This document shows positions 8,142-16,616 of a stretch of DNA of 64,000 bases, one piece after another (position 1 is the first letter of the stretch; each line of letters begins with the position of its first letter). The notes beneath the pieces were generated by a model. The model did no database searches, was not told where the DNA came from, and saw only the letters and a program-made list of their open reading frames with translations. The DNA is from Paenibacillus albiflavus (lineage in GTDB: Bacteria; Bacillota; Bacilli; Paenibacillales; NBRC-103111). Both the position numbers and the translations under genes were made by a program. The stretch spans positions 148,507-212,506 of the forward strand of contig NZ_SKFG01000008.1 in assembly GCF_004344915.1 (NCBI RefSeq), given 5' to 3'.

Positions 8142-8288
8142 GATAAACGCGACCAGTCAGAGATCATTCTCTGCTGCTCGCGTTTTTTATTTGGCGTATT
8201 TGATCGCAAAAAAATATGAAATAATTCACTTAGGGTATGATACACTAAAGAAAAATAAGATACATAAATTTGGTTATCGGGAGGGCAT

Positions 8289-8834
8289 ATGAATCATTTA
8301 TTTCTGCTTTTACTTGTCCTGGTAAGCGGGATGGGTGTGAGTGTACAGTCAGGCGTCAATGGTGAATTAGGCAAACGAATCGGAACTATTGAAGGAGCGT
8401 TTACTTCTTTCTTAATTGGACTCATTGCTCTAACGTTAATTATGTTATTTACAGGCAAAGGGAATATTACTGACATCTTCGTAGTTCCGAAATGGATGTT
8501 ATTAGGCGGAATTCTCGGCGCATTCTTTGTGGTCTGCAATGTATTAGCCGTTCCGAAGCTTGGCGTTGGTATTACTGTCATTAGCGTCATTGTCGGCCAA
8601 ATTATTATGAGTTTGGTCATCGATCACTTTGGCTGGTTTGGCAGAATGCCTGTCCCTTTTAACTGGCAGCGTGCATTAGGTGCTGTGTTGCTTTTCGCAG
8701 CTTTATTCCTTATATTCCGCAGTACGCCATCAACGAATTCAACCGCATCCAATCAAAAACCATTAAAGGAGAATCACCAATATGAGCAATCTGTCGCAAC
8801 CGCTACAATTGAAGAGTCTACACCTTCCAAATAG
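8289..8834 (+). CDS. DMT-superfamily small membrane protein (YdcZ/DUF606 type)
   Basis: The protein has 181 residues and about five membrane helices. LVSGMGVSVQSGVNGELGKRIGT and the WMLLGGILGAFFVVCNVLAVPKLG segment are characteristic of the DUF606/YdcZ DMT transporter family. The hydrophilic C-terminal tail of ~35 residues is encoded by DNA overlapping the next gene by 53 bp in another frame. The ribosome binding site is GGGAGGG. The substrate is unknown. The overlap suggests translational coupling to the downstream flavin oxidoreductase. Confidence 0.85.
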   Translation: MNHLFLLLLVLVSGMGVSVQSGVNGELGKRIGTIEGAFTSFLIGLIALTLIMLFTGKGNITDIFVVPKWMLLGGILGAFFVVCNVLAVPKLGVGITVISVIVGQIIMSLVIDHFGWFGRMPVPFNWQRALGAVLLFAALFLIFRSTPSTNSTASNQKPLKENHQYEQSVATATIEESTPSK

Positions 8835-9822
8835 AATCGTCATGGCGCCGATGTGCCAATATTCTGCCGAAGCGATGGATGGCATGCCAACGAACTGGCA
8901 CTACATACATTATGTATCACGAGCCATTGGCGGAACGGGTCTGATTATTATCGAAATGACCGATGTCGAACCAGATGGCCGTATTAGCAATCAGTGCCTA
9001 GGTTTATGGTCAGATGAACATGTCCCTGAATTTGCTCGCATCATTCGCGATGCGCAGCAATATGGCGCTAAGGTAGGAATACAGATTGCTCACGCAGGGC
9101 GCAAAGCTGAAGATTCACTTGAGCCTGTTGGTCCATGTGACGAGACGAACCCGAACCGTGCTGGCAAGCTCCCTCGTGCGCTCACTACTAGTGAAGTCAA
9201 AGCTATGGTACAGAAGTTTCAAGATGCTGCTCGGCGTGCGGTGCAAGCTGGTGTGGATACGATTGAAATTCACGGCGCACACGGCTACTTAATTCATCAA
9301 TTCCATTCCCCAGCCATAAATCGCCGAAACGACGAATATGGTCAAGACTTAACTAAATTTGGTGTAGAAGTCATCCAAGCGATCAAAAGTGTCCTGCCTG
9401 AAGAAATGCCTCTCATCATGCGCGTCTCCGCAATTGAGCATATGGATGGTGGCTATGACATTAACCATGCGATTGAAGTTTGCTCCAAATATCAGTCTGC
9501 TGGTGTGGACGTATTTCACATTTCAACTGGCGGAGATGGACCAGCGGGTAAGAAAATCAAATTCTCAGGTCATTCACCCGCTTATCAAGTCCCATTCGCT
9601 AGAGCGATCAAACAAGCGCTTAACGTTCCCGTTATTGCTGTCGGCAATCTAGATCAGCCCGAAGTAGCAGAGTCGGTGCTAGTGAATGAGGACGCAGATC
9701 TAATCGCAATCGGACGCGGCATGCTGCGTGACCCTTATTGGGCAGTCCATGCTCTGCATCAATTAGGCGATCATCAAGTAGAGCCTGTTAAGCAATACAA
9801 ACGAGGTTATCCTAGCAAGTAA
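8782..9822 (+). CDS. namA: NADPH dehydrogenase, Old Yellow Enzyme family (YqjM-like)
   Basis: A 346-residue FMN-dependent ene-reductase. The features match the YqjM class: MAPMCQYSAEAMDG, with the regulatory Cys and the Tyr; the QIAHAGRKA segment; and HGAHGYLIHQFHSPAINRRNDEYG, with the conserved substrate-binding residues. A late GRGMLRDPYW segment binds FMN phosphate. It reduces alpha,beta-unsaturated carbonyls and nitro compounds using NADPH. The ATG at 8782 lies inside the preceding gene with an AAAGGAG site. A bidirectional terminator follows. Confidence 0.93.
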   Translation: MSNLSQPLQLKSLHLPNRIVMAPMCQYSAEAMDGMPTNWHYIHYVSRAIGGTGLIIIEMTDVEPDGRISNQCLGLWSDEHVPEFARIIRDAQQYGAKVGIQIAHAGRKAEDSLEPVGPCDETNPNRAGKLPRALTTSEVKAMVQKFQDAARRAVQAGVDTIEIHGAHGYLIHQFHSPAINRRNDEYGQDLTKFGVEVIQAIKSVLPEEMPLIMRVSAIEHMDGGYDINHAIEVCSKYQSAGVDVFHISTGGDGPAGKKIKFSGHSPAYQVPFARAIKQALNVPVIAVGNLDQPEVAESVLVNEDADLIAIGRGMLRDPYWAVHALHQLGDHQVEPVKQYKRGYPSK

Positions 9823-9848
9823 GCCTGATTATATCCCATTGAAAAATA

Positions 9849-9897
9849 AAATCCGCATAACGATCGCAGCATTCGCTGGATTCGTATATGCGGATTT
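9849..9897. terminator. bidirectional terminator between namA and the convergent transporter gene
   Basis: AAATCCGCATA (9849-9859) pairs perfectly with TATGCGGATTT (9887-9897). T-rich sequence follows on both strands (TTTCTTATT on plus, TTTTATTTTTC on minus). Confidence 0.85.
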
Positions 9898-9923
9898 CTT
9901 ATTGATATAAAACTTATACATTC

Positions 9924-10550
9924 TTATTTTTTAAAAATACCAAATGGCTTCCCTTGCGGCAAGAAGCTTCTACCAAAATGCGCATTAAGCACACTTGCAG
10001 CTGAGCCGTAGAAAGACATTAACGCAATACCAAGCTCAGAGACAGCCGCAAACTTATGCATAACATGTGGTGCAATCCCGAAAGCGTCGCATGTTAGACC
10101 CAAAAATAAACAATCGATCAGTACAAAGATGACAAACAACACTTTATTGGCTTCCATTGCTCCAATTGTCATGAATAAACTGAAGATCAAATAGCCGAGA
10201 AACGCGAATCCAAGCTGCTTACCATCTACATCCGATGCTAGCGCTTCACCGAATACACCAAGCTTGATCATCCACGAAGTCGCTGTGCCGAACCAGAAAA
10301 ATGCAAAACCCCCAAAAGCCGTAGTTCCAAACGTATTCCCATGCTTTGAATCATTAATACAAGCAAATAATTGTGCAAAAGCACCTAAGAATATAGCCCA
10401 TGGAATGATAAAAGCTAATCCTTCTGTCCAACCTAATTTCTGAGATGATGCCACTAAAGTGACCATTGCGAGCCCAAATAGCCCCAGTGCAGATGGATCT
10501 GCATTTGCAATCTTGACATGCTGTACTTGCTGTGTGTTCGTCGTCCCCAT
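9924..10550 (-). CDS. acetate uptake transporter family protein (GPR1/FUN34/YaaH, SatP-like)
   Basis: A 208-residue membrane protein with six predicted helices. The N-terminal ADPSALGLFGLAMVTLVAS corresponds to the family's NPAPLGLxGF motif, followed by a Gly/Phe-rich GGFAFFWFGTATSW segment. Family members (SatP/YaaH, Ato) take up acetate or succinate. I place the start at the ATG at 10550, which has GGAGGG at 10555-10560. Upstream in-frame codons would add a basic segment without a ribosome binding site. Substrate assignment is by family only. Confidence 0.85.
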   Translation of the reverse strand: MGTTNTQQVQHVKIANADPSALGLFGLAMVTLVASSQKLGWTEGLAFIIPWAIFLGAFAQLFACINDSKHGNTFGTTAFGGFAFFWFGTATSWMIKLGVFGEALASDVDGKQLGFAFLGYLIFSLFMTIGAMEANKVLFVIFVLIDCLFLGLTCDAFGIAPHVMHKFAAVSELGIALMSFYGSAASVLNAHFGRSFLPQGKPFGIFKK

Positions 10551-10649
10551 TGTACCCTCCATGATGTAATATCTTCGTCGTGTTTTTATAAACAACTTGT
10601 ATATCATACATAAAAAATCTTACAGACAAAATGAGAAATGTAACCAATT

Positions 10650-10697
10650 TTAAATAAAAAGACCCCTTGTCATCTGATGACAATAGAGGTCCCTTAT
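10650..10697 (-). terminator. terminator of the PAP2/regulatory-protein operon
   Basis: On the minus strand a GGGACCTC...GGGGTC stem encloses TTGTCAT/ATGACAA and is followed by TTTTTATTT. It lies just beyond the end of the PAP2 gene. Confidence 0.75.
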
Positions 10698-10711
10698 ATC
10701 TATGTTATTTC

Positions 10712-11365
10712 TTATCTCTTTACCTTCTCCATAACAGCCGTAGCGGCTATAAACCATGCGAAGCCTAATGCTGCCCCTGCCAAAATATCACTTGGGAAGT
10801 GCACACCTAGATAAATGCGGGATACACAGATTAGAATTGTCCATATAATGGTTACTACTAAGATGCAGCGTGCTAGCACGGGTTTTCCGTGTTCTTTGAA
10901 ATATTGCCATAGCAAGAACCCAAGCAATCCATAGAACGTCGTTGAAATCATCGCATGACCACTAGGAAATGAATAGCCATCAGCGAAAGACAAATGCTCG
11001 ACTGTTGGACGAGGACGTGCGAAAAATGCTTTCAGCAGCCTATTCGTTCCGAGCGAGCATAGAACCGCTGCAGCCATGATCACAATCTTCCATCGCAATT
11101 TCAGTACAAAGATGGCGAATAACGCAAAAACAATCCCAACGATCAGAACTTGTAAAAATTCACCCATATCGGTTATCAGAATAAATATCGGAGTCAATAC
11201 ATCACTACGTAGCGTGCGAATGCCATCGCCAACGGCAGAATCAAATGCAGTGATCCAAGAGGTTGAAAACGTTGTTGCGAAGAATACGAATATCCCTAAC
11301 ATCACGATTAATGTGATCCATTGCTTACGACTCAAGCCGTATCCCCTCTTCCCAGGCAATTTCAT
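10712..11365 (-). CDS. PAP2-family membrane phosphatase
   Basis: A 217-residue membrane phosphatase with the three PAP2 signatures: KAFFARPRP (motif 1), YSFPSGHA (motif 2) and SRIYLGVHFPSD (motif 3). Several helices are predicted, and the active site should face outward as in BcrC/PgpB-type enzymes that dephosphorylate undecaprenyl or other isoprenoid and lipid pyrophosphates. Its ATG overlaps the stop of the upstream regulatory-protein gene by 4 bp (ATGA), so the two are translationally coupled. Confidence 0.9.
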   Translation of the reverse strand: MKLPGKRGYGLSRKQWITLIVMLGIFVFFATTFSTSWITAFDSAVGDGIRTLRSDVLTPIFILITDMGEFLQVLIVGIVFALFAIFVLKLRWKIVIMAAAVLCSLGTNRLLKAFFARPRPTVEHLSFADGYSFPSGHAMISTTFYGLLGFLLWQYFKEHGKPVLARCILVVTIIWTILICVSRIYLGVHFPSDILAGAALGFAWFIAATAVMEKVKR

Positions 11366-12171
11366 TCATTATAACCTAGAATGATCCCTGCTGTCTCCTC
11401 AATCGCTTTGTCTGTCACATCAATGATCGGGCAATCCAACTGCTCATACAATTGTCTTGCAAACGCCAGTTCTTCTTCGATTCGATTCATCGTCGCATAC
11501 TGTGAATCTGCCGAAAGACCAAGTGTTTGCAAACGCTGCGTGCGTATCTTATACATTTGTGACGGGTCCATCGTCATCCCAATAATCCGCGATGGTGGTA
11601 TTTGGAACAGCTCTTGTGGCGGTTTCAGCTCTGGTACGAGCGGAAAATTAGCAACCTTATAACCTTTGTGTGCCAAGTAAATACTGAGTGGTGTCTTCGA
11701 GGTTCGAGACACGCCTAATAGAACGATATCTGCCTCAAGCATCAGGTGAGATTCACGACCATCATCACATCTTACCGTAAATTCGATCGCCTCTACTCTT
11801 CGGAAATAATTCTCATCTAATTGATGTAATAAGCCTGGCTTACGCCTTGGTGATTCCTCAAGCAATTCCACCAGCGCTTCCATCATCGGACCCATAATAT
11901 CTACAGCACGGATGCCATATTTCTTGGATTCCGTCTTCATTACCGATCTAAGCTCGGCTTGTACAAGCGTATATACGATGATCCCCCTATGTTCAGCAGT
12001 ATCTGCAATTAGTTCCTTAATTTCCTCTACTTTACGAACCTGCCTAACGCGGCGAAGCCTAACATCGCATTGTTCAAATTGCCGAATCGCCGCTCTTACA
12101 ACTGACTCAGCTGTCTCGCCAACTGAATCGGAGCAAATCGTAATTAGAGAAATATGGTCTTCTTCTAACAT
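11362..12171 (-). CDS. PPDK/PEP-synthase bifunctional regulatory protein (YqfL/PpsR family)
   Basis: A 269-residue bifunctional kinase/pyrophosphorylase that controls pyruvate phosphate dikinase or PEP synthase by ADP-dependent phosphorylation and Pi-dependent dephosphorylation. The family P-loop appears as LLGVSRTSKTPLSIYLAHKG, and the N-terminus ISLITICSDSVGETAE is conserved. I choose the ATG at 12171 because GGAAGG is well placed for it. A GTG at 12180 is in frame but too close to that site. The target enzyme is not in this window. It is coupled to a PAP2 gene. Confidence 0.9.
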   Translation of the reverse strand: MLEEDHISLITICSDSVGETAESVVRAAIRQFEQCDVRLRRVRQVRKVEEIKELIADTAEHRGIIVYTLVQAELRSVMKTESKKYGIRAVDIMGPMMEALVELLEESPRRKPGLLHQLDENYFRRVEAIEFTVRCDDGRESHLMLEADIVLLGVSRTSKTPLSIYLAHKGYKVANFPLVPELKPPQELFQIPPSRIIGMTMDPSQMYKIRTQRLQTLGLSADSQYATMNRIEEELAFARQLYEQLDCPIIDVTDKAIEETAGIILGYNE

Positions 12172-12318
12172 TTGAGTCACTTCCTTCCTACTATAGAAAC
12201 ATACCCGAGAATTAGAGTCTTTATTATATTTACAATAAAATCAAGGATATACATCACATTTAGGTAGAAATGAAGCATTTATTTTAGGTTAACTGAAAAT
12301 TTGTATTTTTCATAAAAT

Positions 12319-12332
12319 TGAAAGCGCTATAT
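12319..12332 (+). promoter_or_regulatory. candidate CcpA cre site
   Basis: TGAAAGCGCTATAT matches the TGWAARCGYTWNCW catabolite-responsive element at 13 of 14 positions. It lies 59 bp upstream of the small secreted-peptide gene. The match is seen directly; CcpA binding is inferred. Confidence 0.45.
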
Positions 12333-12369
12333 TTACACGATTTAACATTTATGTTACATTGTAAATATA
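12328..12369. promoter_or_regulatory. nested palindromes upstream of the secreted-peptide gene
   Basis: TATATTTACA (12328-12337) is a perfect inverted repeat of TGTAAATATA (12360-12369). Inside lies a second palindrome, TAACAT-TT-ATGTTA, at about 12344-12357. A TAGAAT -10-like hexamer starts at 12371. The arrangement suggests an operator over the promoter of the 44-residue peptide gene. Confidence 0.5.
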
Positions 12370-12390
12370 TTAGAATAAGGTGGTGAATAT

Positions 12391-12525
12391 ATGAAAAAGA
12401 AACTAATAATACTTGGTATTACAGCAGTATTTACCTTCTCATTAGCTTCCTTTGCCTATGCTCAAACAGTAACTCCAACTTCTAATCAGTGTTCTGCACT
12501 TCATCCTTGTACTATGAAAGAGTAA
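12391..12525 (+). CDS. small secreted peptide precursor, 44 aa
   Basis: A tiny gene with an excellent ribosome binding site (AAGGTGGTG, 12377-12385). The precursor has a classical signal peptide (MKKKLIILGITAVFTFSLAS, then FAYA) with an AYA cleavage site. That leaves a mature peptide of about 20 residues that begins QTVTPTSNQ and ends CSALHPCTMKE, with two cysteines. The size and layout resemble Phr-type or other exported signalling precursors, but no Rap/NprR-type receptor gene is adjacent and I recognise no family. It converges on an oppABCDF operon. A cre-like site and nested palindromes lie upstream. Confidence 0.65.
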   Translation: MKKKLIILGITAVFTFSLASFAYAQTVTPTSNQCSALHPCTMKE

Positions 12526-12643
12526 CTTCTTAAAGCTATCGTCAAAGGGGTAAATCCGTGACTCATCTTTGGATACTACATAATTTTCTAAGATAATTAC
12601 TTTAGACCAACTTAACTCAATATTAAATCTCACAAAGCAAAAC

Positions 12644-12674
12644 AAGAGGCTTCCTAGTCAATAGGGAGCCTCTT
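12644..12674. terminator. terminator at the 3' end of the opp operon
   Basis: AAGAGGCTTCCTA (12644-12656) pairs with TAGGGAGCCTCTT (12662-12674), with a single G-T pair. TTGTTTTG follows on the minus strand. It may also end the convergent small-peptide transcript. Confidence 0.8.
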
Positions 12675-12690
12675 CATTATTTATATACGA

Positions 12691-13656
12691 TTAAACCAAA
12701 TGACAAGCTACAAAGTGATTCGATCCAACTTCTCTATACTCTGGCACCTGTTGCTTACAAATCTCCGTTGCAATAGGGCAGCGTGTGTGGAACTTGCAGC
12801 CTACTGGTGGTTTTGCAGGACTCGGGATATCGCCTTGAAGAACGATACGTTCTCTTTTGAGAGTAGGATCTGGGACTGGAACTGCTGACAATAGCGCCTT
12901 TGTATATGGATGTAATGGGTTCTTGAACAATTCATCTCTTGAAGCCATTTCAACCATCGAACCTAAATACATAACACCAATACGATTACATAAGTGTTCA
13001 ACCACACTTAAATCGTGAGAAATGAATAAATACGTTAAATCTCTTGATTCTTGCAAGTCACCAAGCAAGTTAATAATTTGAGCTTGAATTGATACGTCAA
13101 GCGCAGACACTGGCTCGTCCGCAACGATAAATTGCGGATTCATAATTAACGCTCTAGCAATACCGATCCGTTGTCTTTGTCCACCAGAGAATTCATGTGG
13201 AAAACGATTAATATGATAAGGAGCCAGACCACAAATATTAAAAATTTCACTGATTCGATCACGTAATTCTGCCTTCGTACATAAACCATGTGCAAGCAAT
13301 GCCTCACCAACAGCCTGCCCTACATTAATACGCGGATTTAATGAGGAATACGGATCTTGGAATACGATTTGCATTTCGGGTCTTAATTTACGCATGTCGG
13401 TCTTATTTAAAGTATGGATGTCTGTACCATTATAAATGACTTGTCCAGATGTCTTCTCGTTTAGACGCAGGATCGTTCTGCCGATTGTACTCTTGCCACA
13501 ACCTGATTCGCCAACTAGACCGAAGGCTTCACCCTTCTTAATACTGAAGGATACGCCATCAACTGCTTTGACATGCCCAACTGTTCTTTGAAAAACACCG
13601 CCACGAATCGGGAAGTATTTCTTCAAGTCATGAACTTCTAATAGAGCTTCGCTCAT
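12691..13656 (-). CDS. oppF: oligopeptide ABC transporter ATP-binding protein OppF
   Basis: A 321-residue cytoplasmic ATPase energising peptide import. Walker A is [14 protein letters not shown], the signature is [15 protein letters not shown], and Walker B is [12 protein letters not shown]. The C-terminal extension, with its Cys-containing [17 protein letters not shown] segment, is diagnostic of the OppD/OppF (oligo_HPY) group. Its ATG overlaps the oppD stop by 4 bp. It is the last gene of the oppA-B-C-D-F order and pairs with OppD as the heterodimeric motor. Confidence 0.95.
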   Translation of the reverse strand: MSEALLEVHDLKKYFPIRGGVFQRTVGHVKAVDGVSFSIKKGEAFGLVGESGCGKSTIGRTILRLNEKTSGQVIYNGTDIHTLNKTDMRKLRPEMQIVFQDPYSSLNPRINVGQAVGEALLAHGLCTKAELRDRISEIFNICGLAPYHINRFPHEFSGGQRQRIGIARALIMNPQFIVADEPVSALDVSIQAQIINLLGDLQESRDLTYLFISHDLSVVEHLCNRIGVMYLGSMVEMASRDELFKNPLHPYTKALLSAVPVPDPTLKRERIVLQGDIPSPAKPPVGCKFHTRCPIATEICKQQVPEYREVGSNHFVACHLV

Positions 13657-14636
13657 TGTCCTTGTCCCTCCTCATACAGCCAGCAGGCAATTTTGTGACC
13701 ATTCTCTTGTGTGCGTAAAGGTGGTTGCTTCTCTTTACAAATATCCATACAGGATTCACAACGGTCACTAAAGTAACAATTATCCCCTAATTCTATTGGA
13801 TTCGGAACTTGTCCAGGAATTGAGTATAAACGTTCCTGTCTTTGATTAATAACAGGCTTCGCCTTCATTAACCCTTTGGTATACGGATGCTTCGGATTTT
13901 TGAACAACTCAAATACGGAAGCTTCTTCAATTACTTTACCCGCGTACATAACAACAACATAGTCTGCCATTTCTGCCACGACACCAAGGTCATGCGTAAT
14001 AAGCATAATGGACGTCTTAAATTTCTCTTTGATATCGCGCATTAAATCCAGAATTTGTGCTTGGATCGTTACATCGAGTGCTGTTGTAGGCTCGTCCGCA
14101 ACAAGCAGCTTCGGATTGCAGCTAAGCGCAATGGCAATCATAATCCGCTGTCTCATACCACCGGATAGTTCATGCGGATAAGAATCAACAATCTGCTCTG
14201 CTCTTGGAATACCTACGAGCTTAACGAGTTCTATCGCCTTGGCACGAGCTTCCTTCCTAGGCAATAGCAAATGTTCCATCAAGGGCTCTATGATTTGCTC
14301 GCCTATTGTTAGAACTGGATTCAATGAGGACATTGGTTCCTGGAAAATCATCGCAATATCATTACCGCGAATGAGTCTCATTTCATGGTTTTTCAGCTTT
14401 AATAAATCTCTTCCTTCGAAGAAAATCTCACCGCCGACGATTTTACCATGCGGCGCTTCAACCAGACGCATTAAGGACATCGCAGTCACACTCTTACCGC
14501 AACCTGATTCACCAACGACCCCAACAGTCTCGCCTTCACGAATGCTGAAGCTTACATCATTAACTGCTTTGACAACTCCAGACTCCGTATGAAACTGTGT
14601 CTTGAGATTTCGAAATTGTAATAAGTCTTTAGCCAT
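13653..14636 (-). CDS. oppD: oligopeptide ABC transporter ATP-binding protein OppD
   Basis: A 327-residue ATPase with Walker A ([15 protein letters not shown]), Q-loop ([20 protein letters not shown]), signature ([15 protein letters not shown]), Walker B ([12 protein letters not shown]) and a C-terminal oligo_HPY segment with four cysteines ([16 protein letters not shown]) that could hold a metal cluster, as in related transporters. It starts 11 bases after oppC with an AGGAGAG site and overlaps oppF by 4 bp. Confidence 0.95.
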   Translation of the reverse strand: MAKDLLQFRNLKTQFHTESGVVKAVNDVSFSIREGETVGVVGESGCGKSVTAMSLMRLVEAPHGKIVGGEIFFEGRDLLKLKNHEMRLIRGNDIAMIFQEPMSSLNPVLTIGEQIIEPLMEHLLLPRKEARAKAIELVKLVGIPRAEQIVDSYPHELSGGMRQRIMIAIALSCNPKLLVADEPTTALDVTIQAQILDLMRDIKEKFKTSIMLITHDLGVVAEMADYVVVMYAGKVIEEASVFELFKNPKHPYTKGLMKAKPVINQRQERLYSIPGQVPNPIELGDNCYFSDRCESCMDICKEKQPPLRTQENGHKIACWLYEEGQGQ

Positions 14637-14647
14637 AACGGACTCTC

Positions 14648-15571
14648 CTATCTCTTCAGCTTAGGATCAAGCGCATCGCGTAATCCATCGCCAAGGAAGT
14701 TAATAGCAATTGCTATAGCAAGAATACATAAGCCAGGCGGAACCCATAGCCAAGGTCTGGTACTGAAGTCAATCCAATTCGTCGCCGCTCCAATCATATT
14801 CCCCCATGTCGGTGTTGGCGGGACAACGCCGAGTCCCAAGAAGCTTAAACCTGATTCTGCTAGAATAGCGCCTGCTACTCCTAGAGTTGCAGAGACGATA
14901 ACTGTCGGAATCGTATTGGGTATTAAATGTTTAAAAATTTTGCGTGAATCCTTAAGCCCCAACGCTTCCGTTGCCACCATGTATTCTTGTTCTCTCATCG
15001 TTAAGATTTGACTGCGAATCAGTCTCGCTAACCCTGGCCAAGAAATGAAGCCTAACATACCCATTACATAAAAGAGACGATGCGTAGGTTCAACCTTAAA
15101 GTCAGATAACAAGACGCCAAAGATGATAAGCAAAGGCAAGCTTGGAATGGAAGAAATAATATCAGCTAAACGCATGATTAACGTATCGACAATTCCGCGA
15201 TAGAAACCTGAGATCGCTCCCAAAACTGTGCCGATAAAAACGGAAATTGCAGTAACAGCAAGACCAACTGTTAGAGAAACGCGTCCTGCAAGCATAAGTC
15301 TCAGCAATACATCTCGTCCTAAACTATCTGTTCCTACCCAGTGAGCGGCATTAGGCGCTTTATTTTTGTTAGCGACACTAATCGAATTAATATCATACTG
15401 CAAAAATAAAGGACCTAAGAAGCAAATAAGGAACATAAGAACGATAAAGATAAGTGCTCCCATTGCCAATTTGTTCTTCGCTAATCTTCTAAATGCAATT
15501 CTCATAGGAGAAGAGGATTTCTCCTTCTTAGTAACAACCTTGACATTCACTTGTGCAGTTTCCAGAGACAA
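14648..15571 (-). CDS. oppC: oligopeptide ABC transporter permease OppC
   Basis: A 307-residue inner-membrane permease. It has an N-terminal cytoplasmic extension and first helix (KLAMGALIFIVLMFLICFLGPLF), then the core domain with the EAA-loop (ATEALGLKDSRKIFKHLIPN). The C-terminus NFLGDGLRDALDPKLKR is typical of OppC/DppC. The start is a TTG at 15571 with a strong AAGGAGG, so the gene uses a minor start codon. It pairs with OppB. Confidence 0.94.
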   Translation of the reverse strand: MSLETAQVNVKVVTKKEKSSSPMRIAFRRLAKNKLAMGALIFIVLMFLICFLGPLFLQYDINSISVANKNKAPNAAHWVGTDSLGRDVLLRLMLAGRVSLTVGLAVTAISVFIGTVLGAISGFYRGIVDTLIMRLADIISSIPSLPLLIIFGVLLSDFKVEPTHRLFYVMGMLGFISWPGLARLIRSQILTMREQEYMVATEALGLKDSRKIFKHLIPNTIPTVIVSATLGVAGAILAESGLSFLGLGVVPPTPTWGNMIGAATNWIDFSTRPWLWVPPGLCILAIAIAINFLGDGLRDALDPKLKR

Positions 15572-15584
15572 ATCGTCTACCTCC

Positions 15585-16547
15585 TTATTTCAATCGAATT
15601 CTCGGATCAGCTACGCCATACAGCACATCTGCAATTAAATTTCCAAGTAAAGTTAGAAGTGCAAGCACCATTGTAAATCCAAGCAGAAGCGGATAATCCC
15701 TCACTTGAATCGAATCATAATAGACCTTACCAGCACCAGGCCAGATAAAGATTTTCTCCATGATGATGAAACCCCCGAACAAGCTAGGGAGTTCAAATCC
15801 TAGTAATGTAATAGCAGGCAGCATCGCGTTTCGCAAAGCATGCTTGAAGATAACAACTCTCTCCTTCATCCCTTTGGCGCGTGCCGTACGAATATAGTCC
15901 TGTCTGATAACTTCCAGCATGCTTGTCCGAATATAACGTGTTAGGCTTCCTGCGCTTAACATTACAATTACCGCTACAGGCAAGATCATATGTTTGATGA
16001 CATCCATATAATATTCGCCACCTGATGCATTCATACCAGCAGTCGTCATACCGCCTATCGGAAGTAGAGGGACATCTACTGCAAATAGCTTGATGAGCAG
16101 CAAGGCAATAAAGAAAGAAGGTAACGACATTCCGGCAAATACGAGAATCGTCACAACCCGATCGAATACGGAATATTGCCTCATCGCTGAGAACACACCC
16201 ACTATGATCGCAATAATCCAATAAATGAATAGAGCAATAATAGATAAATAGAATGAATTCCATACATAAGTGTTTAATACTTTGGTTACGGGCATTCTAT
16301 GCTGCATGGAGTCGCCCATGTTGCCCGTCAGCATATTCTTGGTCCAAGTGACATAACGTTCAATTGGCGGTTTATCCAATCCATACAGCTCTCTTAATTG
16401 AGCTGCTCGCTCTGCAGTCAAATTCGGATTGGTCTTCGAGTCTATATAATCGCCCGGGACTAGTACAGAAAGTGTGAAGACAATGATGGAAATCCCAATA
16501 AGGGTCGGAATTAGCTGTAGTAGTCTTCTAACGATGTATTGCCACAT
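15585..16547 (-). CDS. oppB: oligopeptide ABC transporter permease OppB
   Basis: A 320-residue membrane permease beginning MWQYIVRRLLQLIPTLIGIS, the typical OppB/DppB N-terminus. The EAA-loop ARAKGMKERVVIFKHALRN and the terminal YGVADPRIRLK are also family hallmarks. About six helices are predicted. The ribosome binding site is TAGGAGG. It is separated from oppA by a 69-bp gap containing a strong hairpin, as is common where the binding protein is made in excess over the membrane parts. Confidence 0.95.
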   Translation of the reverse strand: MWQYIVRRLLQLIPTLIGISIIVFTLSVLVPGDYIDSKTNPNLTAERAAQLRELYGLDKPPIERYVTWTKNMLTGNMGDSMQHRMPVTKVLNTYVWNSFYLSIIALFIYWIIAIIVGVFSAMRQYSVFDRVVTILVFAGMSLPSFFIALLLIKLFAVDVPLLPIGGMTTAGMNASGGEYYMDVIKHMILPVAVIVMLSAGSLTRYIRTSMLEVIRQDYIRTARAKGMKERVVIFKHALRNAMLPAITLLGFELPSLFGGFIIMEKIFIWPGAGKVYYDSIQVRDYPLLLGFTMVLALLTLLGNLIADVLYGVADPRIRLK

Positions 16548-16571
16548 AGTATTCCTCCTAGATAAATAGGT

Positions 16572-16603
16572 TATATGCTCAGCCCATACGGACTGAGCAT
16601 ATA
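16572..16603. repeat. oppA-oppB intergenic hairpin
   Basis: TATATGCTCAG (16572-16582) pairs perfectly with CTGAGCATATA (16593-16603) around a 10-base loop. There is no T-run after it. It is probably an mRNA-stabilising or partial-termination hairpin at the oppA 3' end. Confidence 0.7.
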
Positions 16604-16616
16604 GTATGAAACCAAA

